A stretch of 64,000 bases of DNA, taken from positions 1,240,001-1,304,000 of the forward strand of contig NZ_BAAAWU010000001.1 of NCBI RefSeq assembly GCF_039535235.1, given 5' to 3'. This document shows, piece after piece, positions 8,090-15,562 of this stretch. This stretch comes from Streptomyces roseoviridis (lineage in GTDB: Bacteria; Actinomycetota; Actinomycetes; Streptomycetales; Streptomycetaceae). The translations under genes were made by a program, and so were the position numbers. Every line of letters starts with the position of its first letter. Position 1 is the stretch's first letter. The notes beneath the pieces were generated by a model that saw nothing but the letters and a program-made list of their open reading frames with translations, made no database searches and had not been told where the DNA came from.

Positions 8090-8749
8090 TCAGTGAGAGC
8101 CGTGACGAGGGTGGTGACCGTCGCCGTGCCCCGCGCCATCCCAGGTCGCCGACGTACCGTCCCCGGAGGGACGGTCCGCGGGCCGCAGCCCGGCGAGAGT
8201 CACCTCGACGAGCCGCCGGACCGCCGCCTTCGACGGGAGCCCCGCCGCCGCGCCGAGGGCGTGGAGGCAGTACGCGGCGAGCTCATCGGCGGCAACGTCG
8301 GCGCGCAACACGCCGCTCGCGGCGCCCTCCGCGACGAGGTTCCGCACGAGCTCCAGGAGCCGCTGGTGAGCCTGCGTGATCACCGGGCCCTGGTGAAGCA
8401 GGCCCGCCACGTCGGCGCCGTGGTGGCCGTGACGCTCGTACGAGATGAGCGCGTACGTCTCCAGGACGGCCTGCAGCCGCTCGCCCGGGTCGGTAATGCG
8501 GTCCCGAACGGCTTCGAGCTGTTCGAGGTGGTGGATGACCTGCCGCTCATGCCAGGCGATGAGGACCGACTCGACGTCCGGGAAGTACTTGTAGAGCGTC
8601 GCCCGCCCGATGCCGGCCTCCTGCGCGATTCGCGACATGGTCACGGACATAAGGCCGTGCTCGGCCACGAGCGCGGCGGTCGCGTCGAGCGTCGCGTCCC
8701 GCACGGCGCTGCGATGTTCCTCGATCGTCTCGTTCCACAGCTTCGGCAT
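8090..8749 (-). CDS. TetR-family transcriptional regulator
   Basis: About 219 aa from ATG 8749; GTG 8755 is also possible. The N-terminal TetR helix-turn-helix is clear (VTMSRIAQEAGIGRATLYKY, residues 40-60), preceded by the helix DATLDATAALVAEHGL. The ligand domain carries several His (YERHGHHGADVAGLLHQG) and the C-terminus is GHGDGHHPRHGSH, which could bind metal. It is divergent from the two small membrane proteins at 8863-9563 and so probably represses that pair from the 110-bp gap between them. Confidence 0.9.
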   Translation of the reverse strand: MPKLWNETIEEHRSAVRDATLDATAALVAEHGLMSVTMSRIAQEAGIGRATLYKYFPDVESVLIAWHERQVIHHLEQLEAVRDRITDPGERLQAVLETYALISYERHGHHGADVAGLLHQGPVITQAHQRLLELVRNLVAEGAASGVLRADVAADELAAYCLHALGAAAGLPSKAAVRRLVEVTLAGLRPADRPSGDGTSATWDGAGHGDGHHPRHGSH

Positions 8750-8862
8750 TCCCACAATGTACGGGACGACGTGAGCGTGACACTATGACTTGACAGAGAC
8801 AACTTGTATCGAAAAAGTGACGGCACAGCATCCGCCGTTCCCGTACGCATCGGAGTCTTCTT

Positions 8863-8997
8863 ATGTCCGAGCAGGCCCCTCCCCCGCACACTCCCCGGCC
8901 TCGCTGGATGACCGCGCTCCTGATCGGTGCGGCGATCCTCATCGTGGCTTTCCTCGTCCTCCACCTGGCAGGCGGCGGCATGCGAGGCCACGGCTGA
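8863..8997 (+). CDS. Small single-span membrane protein (44 aa)
   Basis: Starts at ATG 8863 with CGGAG 6-7 bp upstream. The sequence is a Pro-rich cytoplasmic head, one transmembrane helix (LLIGAAILIVAFLVLHLAGG) and a short GGMRGHG tail. Its stop overlaps the start of the next gene (TGATG), so the two are coupled. Similar short one-helix ORFs commonly precede the 188-aa membrane protein type that follows. Function is unknown; TetR control is likely. Confidence 0.65.
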   Translation: MSEQAPPPHTPRPRWMTALLIGAAILIVAFLVLHLAGGGMRGHG

Positions 8998-9563
8998 TGG
9001 CGATGTCGCCGCGCGTGCGCAAGCTCGCCCTCACCGCTCACGTGACCGCCTCCGTCGGCTGGTTCGGCGCGGTCGCGGTCTTCCTCGCCCTCGCCGTCAC
9101 CGGACTGACCGCGCAGGATGCGCTGACGGTGCGGTCGGTGTACGTCACGATGGGCGTGACCGGCTGGTACGTGATCGTCCCGCTCTGCTTCGCATCCCTG
9201 GCGACCGGCGTGGTGTCCTCACTCGGAACGACGTGGGGCCTCCTGCGCTACTACTGGGTGACCGTAAAGCTCGCGATCACCGTCCTCGCGACGGGCGCGC
9301 TGCTCCTCCACATGCCACCCATCAGCCACATCGCGAGCGCAGCCGCGGCACCGGACTGGTCCGGCGACACCCTCACCGACCTGCGGACCCAGCTCGTCAT
9401 ACAGTCCGCCGCAGCCCTGGCCGTGCTCCTGCTTGCGATCGCCCTGTCGACCTACAAGCCCCAGGGCCGGACCCGCTATGGGCAGCGCAAGCAGCAGCGT
9501 TCCGGTCCCGATCAGAGGTCCAAGGTGAGCATCGGGCTCCGCACCGGAGAAACACACGGATAG
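8997..9563 (+). CDS. DUF2269-like four-helix membrane protein
   Basis: A 188-aa protein with four transmembrane helices (about 12-35, 48-75, 82-104, 135-155). It has the conserved opening RKLALTAHVTASVGWFGAV, and a His (LTAHVT) and Trp in helix 1 as in DUF2269-like families. It ends with a basic, Gln/Arg-rich cytoplasmic tail. No reaction is established for the group. Coupling to the 44-aa ORF and the divergent TetR gene suggest a small regulated membrane unit. Confidence 0.7.
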   Translation: MAMSPRVRKLALTAHVTASVGWFGAVAVFLALAVTGLTAQDALTVRSVYVTMGVTGWYVIVPLCFASLATGVVSSLGTTWGLLRYYWVTVKLAITVLATGALLLHMPPISHIASAAAAPDWSGDTLTDLRTQLVIQSAAALAVLLLAIALSTYKPQGRTRYGQRKQQRSGPDQRSKVSIGLRTGETHG

Positions 9564-9671
9564 CGTCGTGGGGTCCACGCTCGCCCGCCAGCGGCGGTGA
9601 ATGAAGCACAGGGATCCCTCGCGGCAGCAGCGGCGACGGCGAGGGTCGCTGACCGACCTGCGACCGACCTG

Positions 9672-10334
9672 TCAGGCCAAGCTCTCGGCAGCCGGCGTGC
9701 CGATGGCACGCCGGGACCGCCAGATCGAGACGGCGGTGAGCGCCGTCAGCGCGACCATGACTCCGACGGAGATCAGGAAGGCCGGCGAGCTCGGCGACGA
9801 GGCGGAGGCCCCCGCGACCACGTAGGCAGCCGTACCGGGCAGCACGCCCAGCGCCGTAGCGGCGGTGAAGGAGCGCAGCCGTACACCGGAGAAGGCGGCG
9901 GCGAAGTTGACCGCCGGGAATGGAACGCCGGGTACGACACGCAGCAGGAACACACTGCGGAAGCCCTGCTGGGTGAGCCGCCGGTCCAGGGCTAGCAGCA
10001 CCTTTCCCTTCAGAAACGGCTGGAGCGCTGCACGGCCGAGCCCTCGGCCGAGCACGAACGCGAGGACAGCACCGAGGGTCGTCCCCGCCACGGCCAGCAG
10101 CAACCCCTCCGGGGCACCGAAGAGGACCCCGGCCGCGACGTTCAGCACCGGCTTCGGGAAGAACGCCAGGGTGCCGATCGCGAACACAAACACGAAAACG
10201 ATACCCGCCCAGACGGGCGGGGTGTCAGAGGTCAACCCCTGCGACAGCACGCGCTGGGGGCTCCACAGGAGCAGGGAACCGGCCGCCGCTGCCAGGATCA
10301 CGACGAGCAGACCCAGCCGAACGGACGGTGTCAT
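9672..10334 (-). CDS. TVP38/TMEM64 (DedA-like) membrane protein
   Basis: A 220-aa protein from ATG 10334. It has about six hydrophobic segments and the SNARE-associated/DedA domain signature: FVFAIGTLAFFPKPVLNVAAG and FGAPEGLLLAVAGTTLGAVL, then the FLLRVVPGVPFPAVNFAAAF region with the conserved Arg and PxxPF. This superfamily includes lipid scramblases and the YdjX/YdjZ proteins often found near metal-resistance genes. It closes the copper/metal block. Confidence 0.88.
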   Translation of the reverse strand: MTPSVRLGLLVVILAAAAGSLLLWSPQRVLSQGLTSDTPPVWAGIVFVFVFAIGTLAFFPKPVLNVAAGVLFGAPEGLLLAVAGTTLGAVLAFVLGRGLGRAALQPFLKGKVLLALDRRLTQQGFRSVFLLRVVPGVPFPAVNFAAAFSGVRLRSFTAATALGVLPGTAAYVVAGASASSPSSPAFLISVGVMVALTALTAVSIWRSRRAIGTPAAESLA

Positions 10335-10430
10335 ATGCACAGGTCCGAGTGTACGTGGACGTCATCCGACCGCCTGAGCCGCTGGCGATAGGCGCGCTCC
10401 GAGGCTCCGAGGCCAGACTGACAACGAAAG

Positions 10431-10470
10431 CGGCGATGGCCGACCTCCTCAGAGTTGTCGACCATCGCCG
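10431..10470 (-). terminator. Terminator of the XRE regulator gene
   Basis: CGGCGATGGcCGAC (10431-10444) pairs with GTCGaCCATCGCCG (10457-10470), giving a long imperfect stem 23 bp after the minus-strand stop at 10493. Confidence 0.55.
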
Positions 10471-10492
10471 GCGGTTGTTTGTGGCCCGACGC

Positions 10493-11938
10493 TCAGATCT
10501 CGTCGATCGGGCTCCAGATGTACGGGACCGTGCGGTCCTCCTCGTACAGGTCCCGCCACACCTCTTCGAGATTCTGAATGCGCTTCCTGAGCTGCGGGAG
10601 GAGTGCCTGAATCCGTGCCACCGCCTGCTTCGGGTCGGCGGGCAGGATCGCCCTGGTCAGGCGCTTCATCTCCTCGCGGGCTTCATCCACCATGGCCGCA
10701 TCCGGGATCTTGACGATCAGCGTATAGGCGCCCACTTCGCTGATGCCCCACTCTCCGTCCGCTTCCTGGACCGCCCAGATGACCGTCTGGGTGGAGGGGG
10801 AGAGCGTGAGCTGGCAGTTCGGCCCGATCATCCGACTGAGCACGGGCAGCGCGATCCCGTCATCGCCAGCGAGGGCAGCAGCATCCTCGGCGGTGCGGAC
10901 GGAGAGGCGCCCCGTGATGGCGTGCGCGACACGGCGCCGCGCGGCAGCTGACGGCTGCTCCTGCGACTTCTCACCATGGGCCTCTGACGACCGGGAGCCA
11001 AGGGCTGCGTCCACGTCGGCGGGTTCGGCCTCGTCGTCTTCTTTCGCCCACCAGGTGATGACGACGAACCGGCAGTCGGGGAAGTTCGCCGGGTACAGCA
11101 CGTGGCTGACGACGTCGATGGGCTCCCACCCCATCGCCGGAATGCTCATCCGGAAGACATGCCCGTCCCTGTTCTCCGTGAGCTCGCCGCACGTTTCCCA
11201 GATTCGCCGAACTTCGTGGTCCTTGCACACGTCGCCGATGAGTTCCATCAGCTCGCCGGAGTCTCCCCGCCCGGCAAGGGCGAACTTGAGCATGCGGACG
11301 TACTCCACCGCGTGCCGGTGCCAGTCGTGGTACTGAGCTCGCGCTTCCTGGCTCGTCAGGGCCCAGCGCATCAGGTTCGCCCCCGGCTCCATCACCCAAG
11401 GCCACCACTCCGCCATGGACTGGTTGTAGCCGAGGATGTTCCAGTTGGCGTCGCACAGGTAGGTGGGCGAGGGCATCTGCTTGTCGATCAGCAGGCGCAG
11501 CCCGGTGCGGACACGCGAGTCAACGCCTCCACCGGCCGCGGTGTTGGTGCCGAGGTTGTTGTACAGCAGAAGCGCGATGAACTCGTCGCGGTCGAGCTGC
11601 AGGAGGTCGGCAAGATCGTCGCACTGCTTGCGGTCGAGGCGGTGCCTGCCGGCGCCGCGCTCCAGGTCGCGATACCACCGTTCGGACCGGTCAATCGCCT
11701 TGGCGCATTCCCCCTGGGTCACCCGGCGGCCCCTGCGCTCGCCAGCCGCCCTGCGCCAGGAGCGCAGCTGGCCGGCGAATCCCATGACCTGCCCAGCGTG
11801 CGGAAGCTCTCCACGCTCGGGGGACGGTCGGCCGGGTCGAGTGACCACAGGTTCGCTCTCACCACCGTCGTTGCCTGAGGCTACAACTGCCCTGTCCCTG
11901 TCCCCGTGGTCTGCGGGGAGGGGCACTGTGGCGCCCAT
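10493..11938 (-). CDS. XRE-family regulator with MmyB-like ligand domain
   Basis: A 481-aa protein. ATG 11938 is preceded by GAGGAGAA. After a disordered N-terminus, residues 55-120 form a helix-turn-helix (RVTQGECAKAIDRSERWYRD). They are followed by the MmyB-like ligand-binding region with PTYLCDANWNILGYNQSM and LMRWALTS (about 160-215), and a long C-terminal domain absent from minimal members. Such proteins act as repressors or pathway regulators in Streptomyces. Its place next to the replication control region makes it the best candidate for the element's copy-number or transfer regulator, and a candidate binder of the palindromes at 12123-12224; that is inference. Confidence 0.85.
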   Translation of the reverse strand: MGATVPLPADHGDRDRAVVASGNDGGESEPVVTRPGRPSPERGELPHAGQVMGFAGQLRSWRRAAGERRGRRVTQGECAKAIDRSERWYRDLERGAGRHRLDRKQCDDLADLLQLDRDEFIALLLYNNLGTNTAAGGGVDSRVRTGLRLLIDKQMPSPTYLCDANWNILGYNQSMAEWWPWVMEPGANLMRWALTSQEARAQYHDWHRHAVEYVRMLKFALAGRGDSGELMELIGDVCKDHEVRRIWETCGELTENRDGHVFRMSIPAMGWEPIDVVSHVLYPANFPDCRFVVITWWAKEDDEAEPADVDAALGSRSSEAHGEKSQEQPSAAARRRVAHAITGRLSVRTAEDAAALAGDDGIALPVLSRMIGPNCQLTLSPSTQTVIWAVQEADGEWGISEVGAYTLIVKIPDAAMVDEAREEMKRLTRAILPADPKQAVARIQALLPQLRKRIQNLEEVWRDLYEEDRTVPYIWSPIDEI

Positions 11939-11963
11939 CCACTTCTCCTCGATTGTTCTGTAT

Positions 11964-11978
11964 CCCTCCTGCGGAGGG
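11964..11978 (-). promoter_or_regulatory. Short inverted repeat in the regulator leader
   Basis: CCCTCC-TGC-GGAGGG lies 26 bp upstream of the XRE start, within the 5' leader. It could be a local operator or an RNA hairpin affecting translation. Confidence 0.3.
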
Positions 11979-12002
11979 TGTGTGGTCCCCGAGAGGAGGC
12001 AA

Positions 12003-12040
12003 CAAAAAAGAGGGCTACCGCGCCCCGCGCGGCGGCCCTC
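12003..12040 (-). terminator. Intrinsic terminator on the minus strand, upstream of the XRE gene
   Basis: Read on the minus strand, GGGCCGCCGCGC / GCGCGGTAGCCC forms a strong stem followed directly by TCTTTTTTG. It lies 65 bp before the XRE start, so transcripts from further upstream would stop here: either an attenuator of the regulator gene or the 3' end of a small RNA. Confidence 0.6.
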
Positions 12041-12122
12041 CCCTGACCTCCATTCAAGAGTACGAGATAGATAGTCGATCTTGAATCGCGCCCCTGGACT
12101 TACGTGACGGCTGCCACACGTT

Positions 12123-12138
12123 CCTACGCTTGCGTAGG
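12123..12138. promoter_or_regulatory. Perfect 16-bp palindromic operator
   Basis: CCTACGC-TT-GCGTAGG is a perfect 7-bp inverted repeat with a 2-bp centre. It is well suited to a dimeric repressor such as the neighbouring XRE protein. Confidence 0.5.
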
Positions 12139-12187
12139 TAGCGGGCAGGCGACGATATCGCAGCGTTCAGGAGCGAATCGGACAGAG

Positions 12188-12236
12188 AACCGGCAGGAAT
12201 TTGCCGGTTTCAAAACCGGCAAATACTTGCCGGTTT
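12188..12236. repeat. Four alternating copies of an AACCGGCAA-type repeat
   Basis: The octamer ACCGGCAA or its complement TTGCCGGT occurs four times (one copy with a mismatch) in 50 bp with alternating orientation. The inner pair makes a perfect 12-bp inverted repeat with a 2-bp centre (12199-12224), ATTTGCCGGTTT / AAACCGGCAAAT. A T-run (TTTTTTC) follows the last copy on the plus strand. It could be an operator, an iteron cluster or a plus-strand terminator. Confidence 0.55.
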
Positions 12237-12713
12237 TTTCTTTCCGGCTCGCCACTCCCTTGATCCCCCGCCCACCAGCGAAGACCAGCATCCTGCAGGC
12301 TGAACCATTTCGCTTTCTTGATTGGGGAGTTAGAGCCAGGACGCCCACCTCAGCGCGCGGGTTCCAAGCCGGGTCTACGCGCGTAAAACCAGCTTGAGAC
12401 CACGTTGACGATGTTTCCGGGTCGGGCTTAAATCCTGGTCACCAGCAGGTCAGCGGGCTGACGGCGCCGCATGCGACAGGGGGAAGGTTATCGATCTTGG
12501 ATAAGGTGCCGCAAGAACTCGGAGGGTTCATAGAGCACCAGAGACGCAATGAACACCGATGACCTCTCGGATCAGCGCTATTTGTAACGGGATTCAGAGC
12601 TATGTATGGACTCGCCGACAGAGTCTGCGTATGTTCGTCGTCCCCTCGGGTGATCAAGCCCGAATCGAGACGAGCGATGATCATGTAAGGATTCGACAGT
12701 CCAAAACGGACGA

Positions 12714-12755
12714 GGAAAAAGCGGCGGCGCCCGAGAGCGGCAACTCTCGGACGCC
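12714..12755 (-). terminator. Minus-strand intrinsic terminator upstream of rep
   Basis: On the minus strand GGCGTCCGAGAG / CTCTCGGGCGCC forms a 12-bp stem and is followed by CGCCGCTTTTTCC. No minus-strand gene precedes it. A transcript ending here would be antisense to the rep leader (12760-12960), as in countertranscript-controlled plasmids. Confidence 0.5.
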
Positions 12756-12871
12756 GGACGCCTGAACAGATCACCCGTCCGGGCTGTGGCCCGCGATGGA
12801 GATCACATTCACCCGCACCGTCCTTCTCACGGGACCAACCGGTGCGGCTTCACTGAACAGGAGAGTGTCGT

Positions 12872-12958
12872 ATGACCGCCGCTCTGCGCAAGTGGCCGGG
12901 GGTTTTGGCCCGCGCAACGAGTGCGATTCGCCGCCTCCCCATGGGGGGTGCTGCCTGA
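12872..12958 (+). CDS. 28-aa leader ORF coupled to the Rep-like gene
   Basis: ATG 12872 has AGGAGAG at 12859-12865, one of the best ribosome-binding sites in the region. The peptide is MTAALRKWPGVLARATSAIR followed by RLPMGGAA, and its TGA overlaps the ATG of the Rep-like gene (TGATG). A short, well-translated ORF overlapping rep is a common way of making rep translation dependent on the leader. The peptide itself need not have a function. Confidence 0.5.
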   Translation: MTAALRKWPGVLARATSAIRRLPMGGAA

Positions 12959-14010
12959 TGGCGCGTATCCGAACGATCAAGCCCGAGGCGTTCGAGTCGG
13001 AAGATCTCGCCTCGGTCGACGTCACCGCGATGGTGACCTTCTTCGGGCTGCTCACGCAGGCCGACGACGCCGGCCGCTTCCGCGACCACCCCGCGATCAT
13101 CGCGGGTCGGCTCTGGGCCCTTCGCGCCGATCACACGCCTGCCAACGTCGCCATCGACCTGGAGCAGTTGGCGAGTGCCGGCTTGATCTGCCGATACGCG
13201 GGCTGCGACGGGAACGATTACCTGCACGTGGTGACGTGGGAGAAGCACCAAAAGATCGACCGCCCCTCCGCCTCGCGTCGCCCGCGGTGTCCGGTCCATC
13301 AGAGCCACCAGAAGTGCGGCGGCTGTTGCCAAGAGTCCTGCCCGGCGGCCGAGCAGACCGACACCGCGCGGCCCGCGGGCCCGGACGTGGCCCAGACGGT
13401 TTCGACGCATCCTCGACGAGCCCTCGAATCACAGGAATCGTCCGCTTCGGGAGCGCCGGACACGGCCTCGGAGGCCGTGGTGAGCGGCGGCACCGTACGC
13501 GTGATCAGCGAGGGACACCTCGTCCGGGCCGTATCGGAGCCGCCCGGCGAACCCGCAGGTCAGGCGGCATTCAACGATGGTTCGACGAATACTCGCGAGG
13601 GCTTGCTGCCTGGATCTAGGATCCTGGATCCTGGATCTTTCCCTAAGGGGGGCGACACCCCCGCCACACCCACCGCTGCGCCGGTCACCTCGACGAAGGC
13701 GCTGGTGGCCGAGTACGTGCGGGACTGCGCCCACCGTCCTCCGAAGGACGTCGTGGCCCTCGTCGGCCGACAAGTGAAGGGCCTCCTGAACGAGGGCTTC
13801 GACCCGGACGTGATCCGCGCTGCCCTGGGCCAGCTGCGGATGAAGGGCCTGCACGCGACGGTCCTGCCGAGCCTGGTCAACGAGGCACTGAACGCCTCGC
13901 GGTCGCCGTCCGCCGTCGGCGCCTCCGGCGGGGGCCCCTGGGCCACCTCCAGCTACATGCCCTACATCGACCCTGCTGCCGAGCCGAGTGGATTCGGAGG
14001 CCGGCTGTGA
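12958..14010 (+). CDS. Rep-like replication initiator (phage O-type)
   Basis: A 350-aa protein. The start at ATG 12958 overlaps the leader ORF stop. The N-terminal 130 residues open with MARIRTIKPEAFESEDLASV and contain FFGLLTQADDAGRFRDHP and VVTWEKHQKIDRPS. This is the winged-helix, DnaD/O-like head of many actinophage and plasmid replication proteins. A Cys-rich patch (CGGCCQESC, about 121-129) could bind zinc. The C-terminal part (about 235-310) has a helical domain seen in these initiators. In the middle, the DNA carries 7-bp tandem repeats (13613-13640). It overlaps the DnaC-like gene by 4 bp, as O/P-type pairs do. Confidence 0.75.
   Translation: MARIRTIKPEAFESEDLASVDVTAMVTFFGLLTQADDAGRFRDHPAIIAGRLWALRADHTPANVAIDLEQLASAGLICRYAGCDGNDYLHVVTWEKHQKIDRPSASRRPRCPVHQSHQKCGGCCQESCPAAEQTDTARPAGPDVAQTVSTHPRRALESQESSASGAPDTASEAVVSGGTVRVISEGHLVRAVSEPPGEPAGQAAFNDGSTNTREGLLPGSRILDPGSFPKGGDTPATPTAAPVTSTKALVAEYVRDCAHRPPKDVVALVGRQVKGLLNEGFDPDVIRAALGQLRMKGLHATVLPSLVNEALNASRSPSAVGASGGGPWATSSYMPYIDPAAEPSGFGGRL
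13613..13640. repeat. 7-bp tandem repeats inside the rep gene, candidate origin iterons
   Basis: GGATC begins at 13613, 13620, 13627 and 13634, giving four 7-bp units (GGATCTA, GGATCCT, GGATCCT, GGATCTT) in a stretch that is less GC-rich than its surroundings. Phage lambda has its origin iterons inside gene O; this arrangement is similar. Confidence 0.5.
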
Positions 14011-14759
14011 CCCGGTACCAACTCGCCGACCCCCAGCCCGCCGTACCGGAACGGCTGCGAGCCCGCCTGGAGGCGAAGCTCGCCGAGCGCGGGATCGACT
14101 TGGCCGCCGCACTCCCCGACACCCCGGAGCCGATCCCAGCCCTGGAGGCCGCGCAGCAGCGCATCCCGATCGACTACCGCGACGCCCTGGTGGAGCACCC
14201 CGACGTCGCCGCCTGGGTGCGCAAGGTCGCCGACAGCGCGGTCGCCCCGAACACCGGCGGGCTCAACCCGCAGTACGGCACCCCTGGCCGCCGACGGATC
14301 GCGCACGGACCGTCCCTGCTGCTGTGGGGGAATCTCGGAACCGGCAAGACCCACCAGGCGTACGCCGCCATCCGGGCCCTGACCGCTTCCGGGTGCGGGG
14401 TGGCCTGGCACGCCACGACCGCCGCCGACCTGTACGGCGACGCCCGCCCTCAGGCCGGCGTGGACCTGGAGCACCAGCTCCGCCGGATCGTCCGGGTGCC
14501 CCTGCTGCTCCTGGATGACCTGGGGGCGGCGAAGACATCGGCCTGGAACGAAGAGGTGCTCTTCCGGCTGGTGAACTGGCGCTGCCAGAACAGACTTCCG
14601 ACGGTCTTCACCACCAACCTGCCGCCGGTCCGCCAGCTCGCCGATTCCCCCGGCCAGCCGGTCCTGCGCGACCTGGTCGGCGACCGGGTGCTGAGCCGCC
14701 TGTCCGGCATGTGCACCCCGGTCCGCTTCACCGGCCCCGACCGCCGTTTCCAGCGCTGA
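14007..14759 (+). CDS. DnaC/IstB-like helicase loader ATPase
   Basis: A 250-aa protein. GTG 14007 overlaps the rep stop (GTGA). It is an AAA+ core of DnaC type: Walker A LWGNLGTGKTHQAY (about residue 108), Walker B VPLLLLDDLGAAK (about 165), sensor-1 PTVFTTNLPP (about 207) and a C-terminal Arg motif (DRVLSRLSGMC). The expected role is loading the replicative helicase DnaB at the origin opened by the Rep-like protein. It has the size and motif order of plasmid and phage DnaC proteins, and is not an IS-linked IstB since no transposase is adjacent. Confidence 0.88.
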   Translation: MTRYQLADPQPAVPERLRARLEAKLAERGIDLAAALPDTPEPIPALEAAQQRIPIDYRDALVEHPDVAAWVRKVADSAVAPNTGGLNPQYGTPGRRRIAHGPSLLLWGNLGTGKTHQAYAAIRALTASGCGVAWHATTAADLYGDARPQAGVDLEHQLRRIVRVPLLLLDDLGAAKTSAWNEEVLFRLVNWRCQNRLPTVFTTNLPPVRQLADSPGQPVLRDLVGDRVLSRLSGMCTPVRFTGPDRRFQR

Positions 14760-14878
14760 CGCGCGTCCCTTCATCTCCTCGGCCCGCCGCCGCAGTCGGG
14801 CCCCCTCCGCCCCGCCCTGCCCTTCCGCCGCCCGAGCGGCATCGAAGAGGCCCGAGGCGTACCCGAAAAGACACCCTG

Positions 14879-15562
14879 ATGCGCTACATCACGACCAACA
14901 CCGGCCCCCAGCCGACCATCCGCTCGATCTCGGACCACAGCTGGCACGCCCGCGCCGCCTGCTACGGCATCGACCCCGAGGAGGCCGACCGGCTGTTCTT
15001 CCACGGCCCCCGCAACACCCGCGACCGGCAGCAGGCCAAGCAGGTCTGCGCCGCCTGCCCCGTGCGGCTCGACTGCCTCAACTTCGCCCTGGAGAACAAG
15101 GCCGAGTGGGGGATGTGGGGCGGGCTGACCCTGAAAGAGCGGGCCAAGTGGCGTGAGCAGCTCGATGGCCGCCTCGACTACAGCCGGGTGCGCTCGGCGA
15201 TCAACGGGCGGGACATCCACCTCAGCAGTCTCGAGCGCAAGGCCATCATCCGCTATGCCTGCGCCAGGGGCTGGAGTGCCACCCGCCTCGCCCACATCCT
15301 GCGCGTCACGGTCGACTGGGCCCGGGACGTGATGCGCGAGGAGTCGCACGCGATCGAGGACCGTGACCGGCACAACGTGCACTCCGACCCCACGCCGGCC
15401 GTGACCGCTCGCGAGGCCACGGCTCGCGGCGAGAAGCCGCCGACGAGCACCGTCCACGACGCGGACAGTCCGGACATCGAGCGCAGTGACGAGGACATCG
15501 TCCCGGTGGACCGGCACGTCCACGCGCCCGTCCTGTTCGACGAGCTCCGAAAGGCAGCATGA
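14879..15562 (+). CDS. WhiB-like Fe-S transcription factor
   Basis: A 227-aa protein from ATG 14879. Residues 20-82 are the Wbl domain: four cluster-binding Cys (AAC at 23, then CAAC and LDC) and the turn motif WGMWGGLT, which matches the family's G(V/I)WGG. Wbl proteins bind a [4Fe-4S] cluster and work with the principal sigma factor. A longer-than-usual C-terminal half (85-227) has an HTH-like segment (GWSATRLAHILRVTVDWARD) and a charged tail. Plasmid- and phage-borne Wbl proteins often control the element's own transfer or host development. It overlaps the next gene by 4 bp. Confidence 0.9.
   Translation: MRYITTNTGPQPTIRSISDHSWHARAACYGIDPEEADRLFFHGPRNTRDRQQAKQVCAACPVRLDCLNFALENKAEWGMWGGLTLKERAKWREQLDGRLDYSRVRSAINGRDIHLSSLERKAIIRYACARGWSATRLAHILRVTVDWARDVMREESHAIEDRDRHNVHSDPTPAVTAREATARGEKPPTSTVHDADSPDIERSDEDIVPVDRHVHAPVLFDELRKAA

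Larger units (their letters stand above)
11939..12871. other. Replication control region without long genes
   Basis: This 930-bp gap between the XRE regulator and the Rep leader ORF contains no convincing protein gene. It holds two palindromes, two hairpins that read as terminators on the minus strand, and locally lower GC. It is a likely seat of promoters, operators and possibly antisense RNAs for replication control. No tRNA-like attachment site was found. Confidence 0.6.

Noticed and set aside
8750..8862. A specific TetR operator
   Set aside because: The divergent gap was read for palindromes; only weak, short repeats were found, so none is listed.
11939..12871. tRNA gene or attachment site in the control region
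   Set aside because: No cloverleaf or TTCGA-type T-loop could be made out, and no integrase gene is present in the window.
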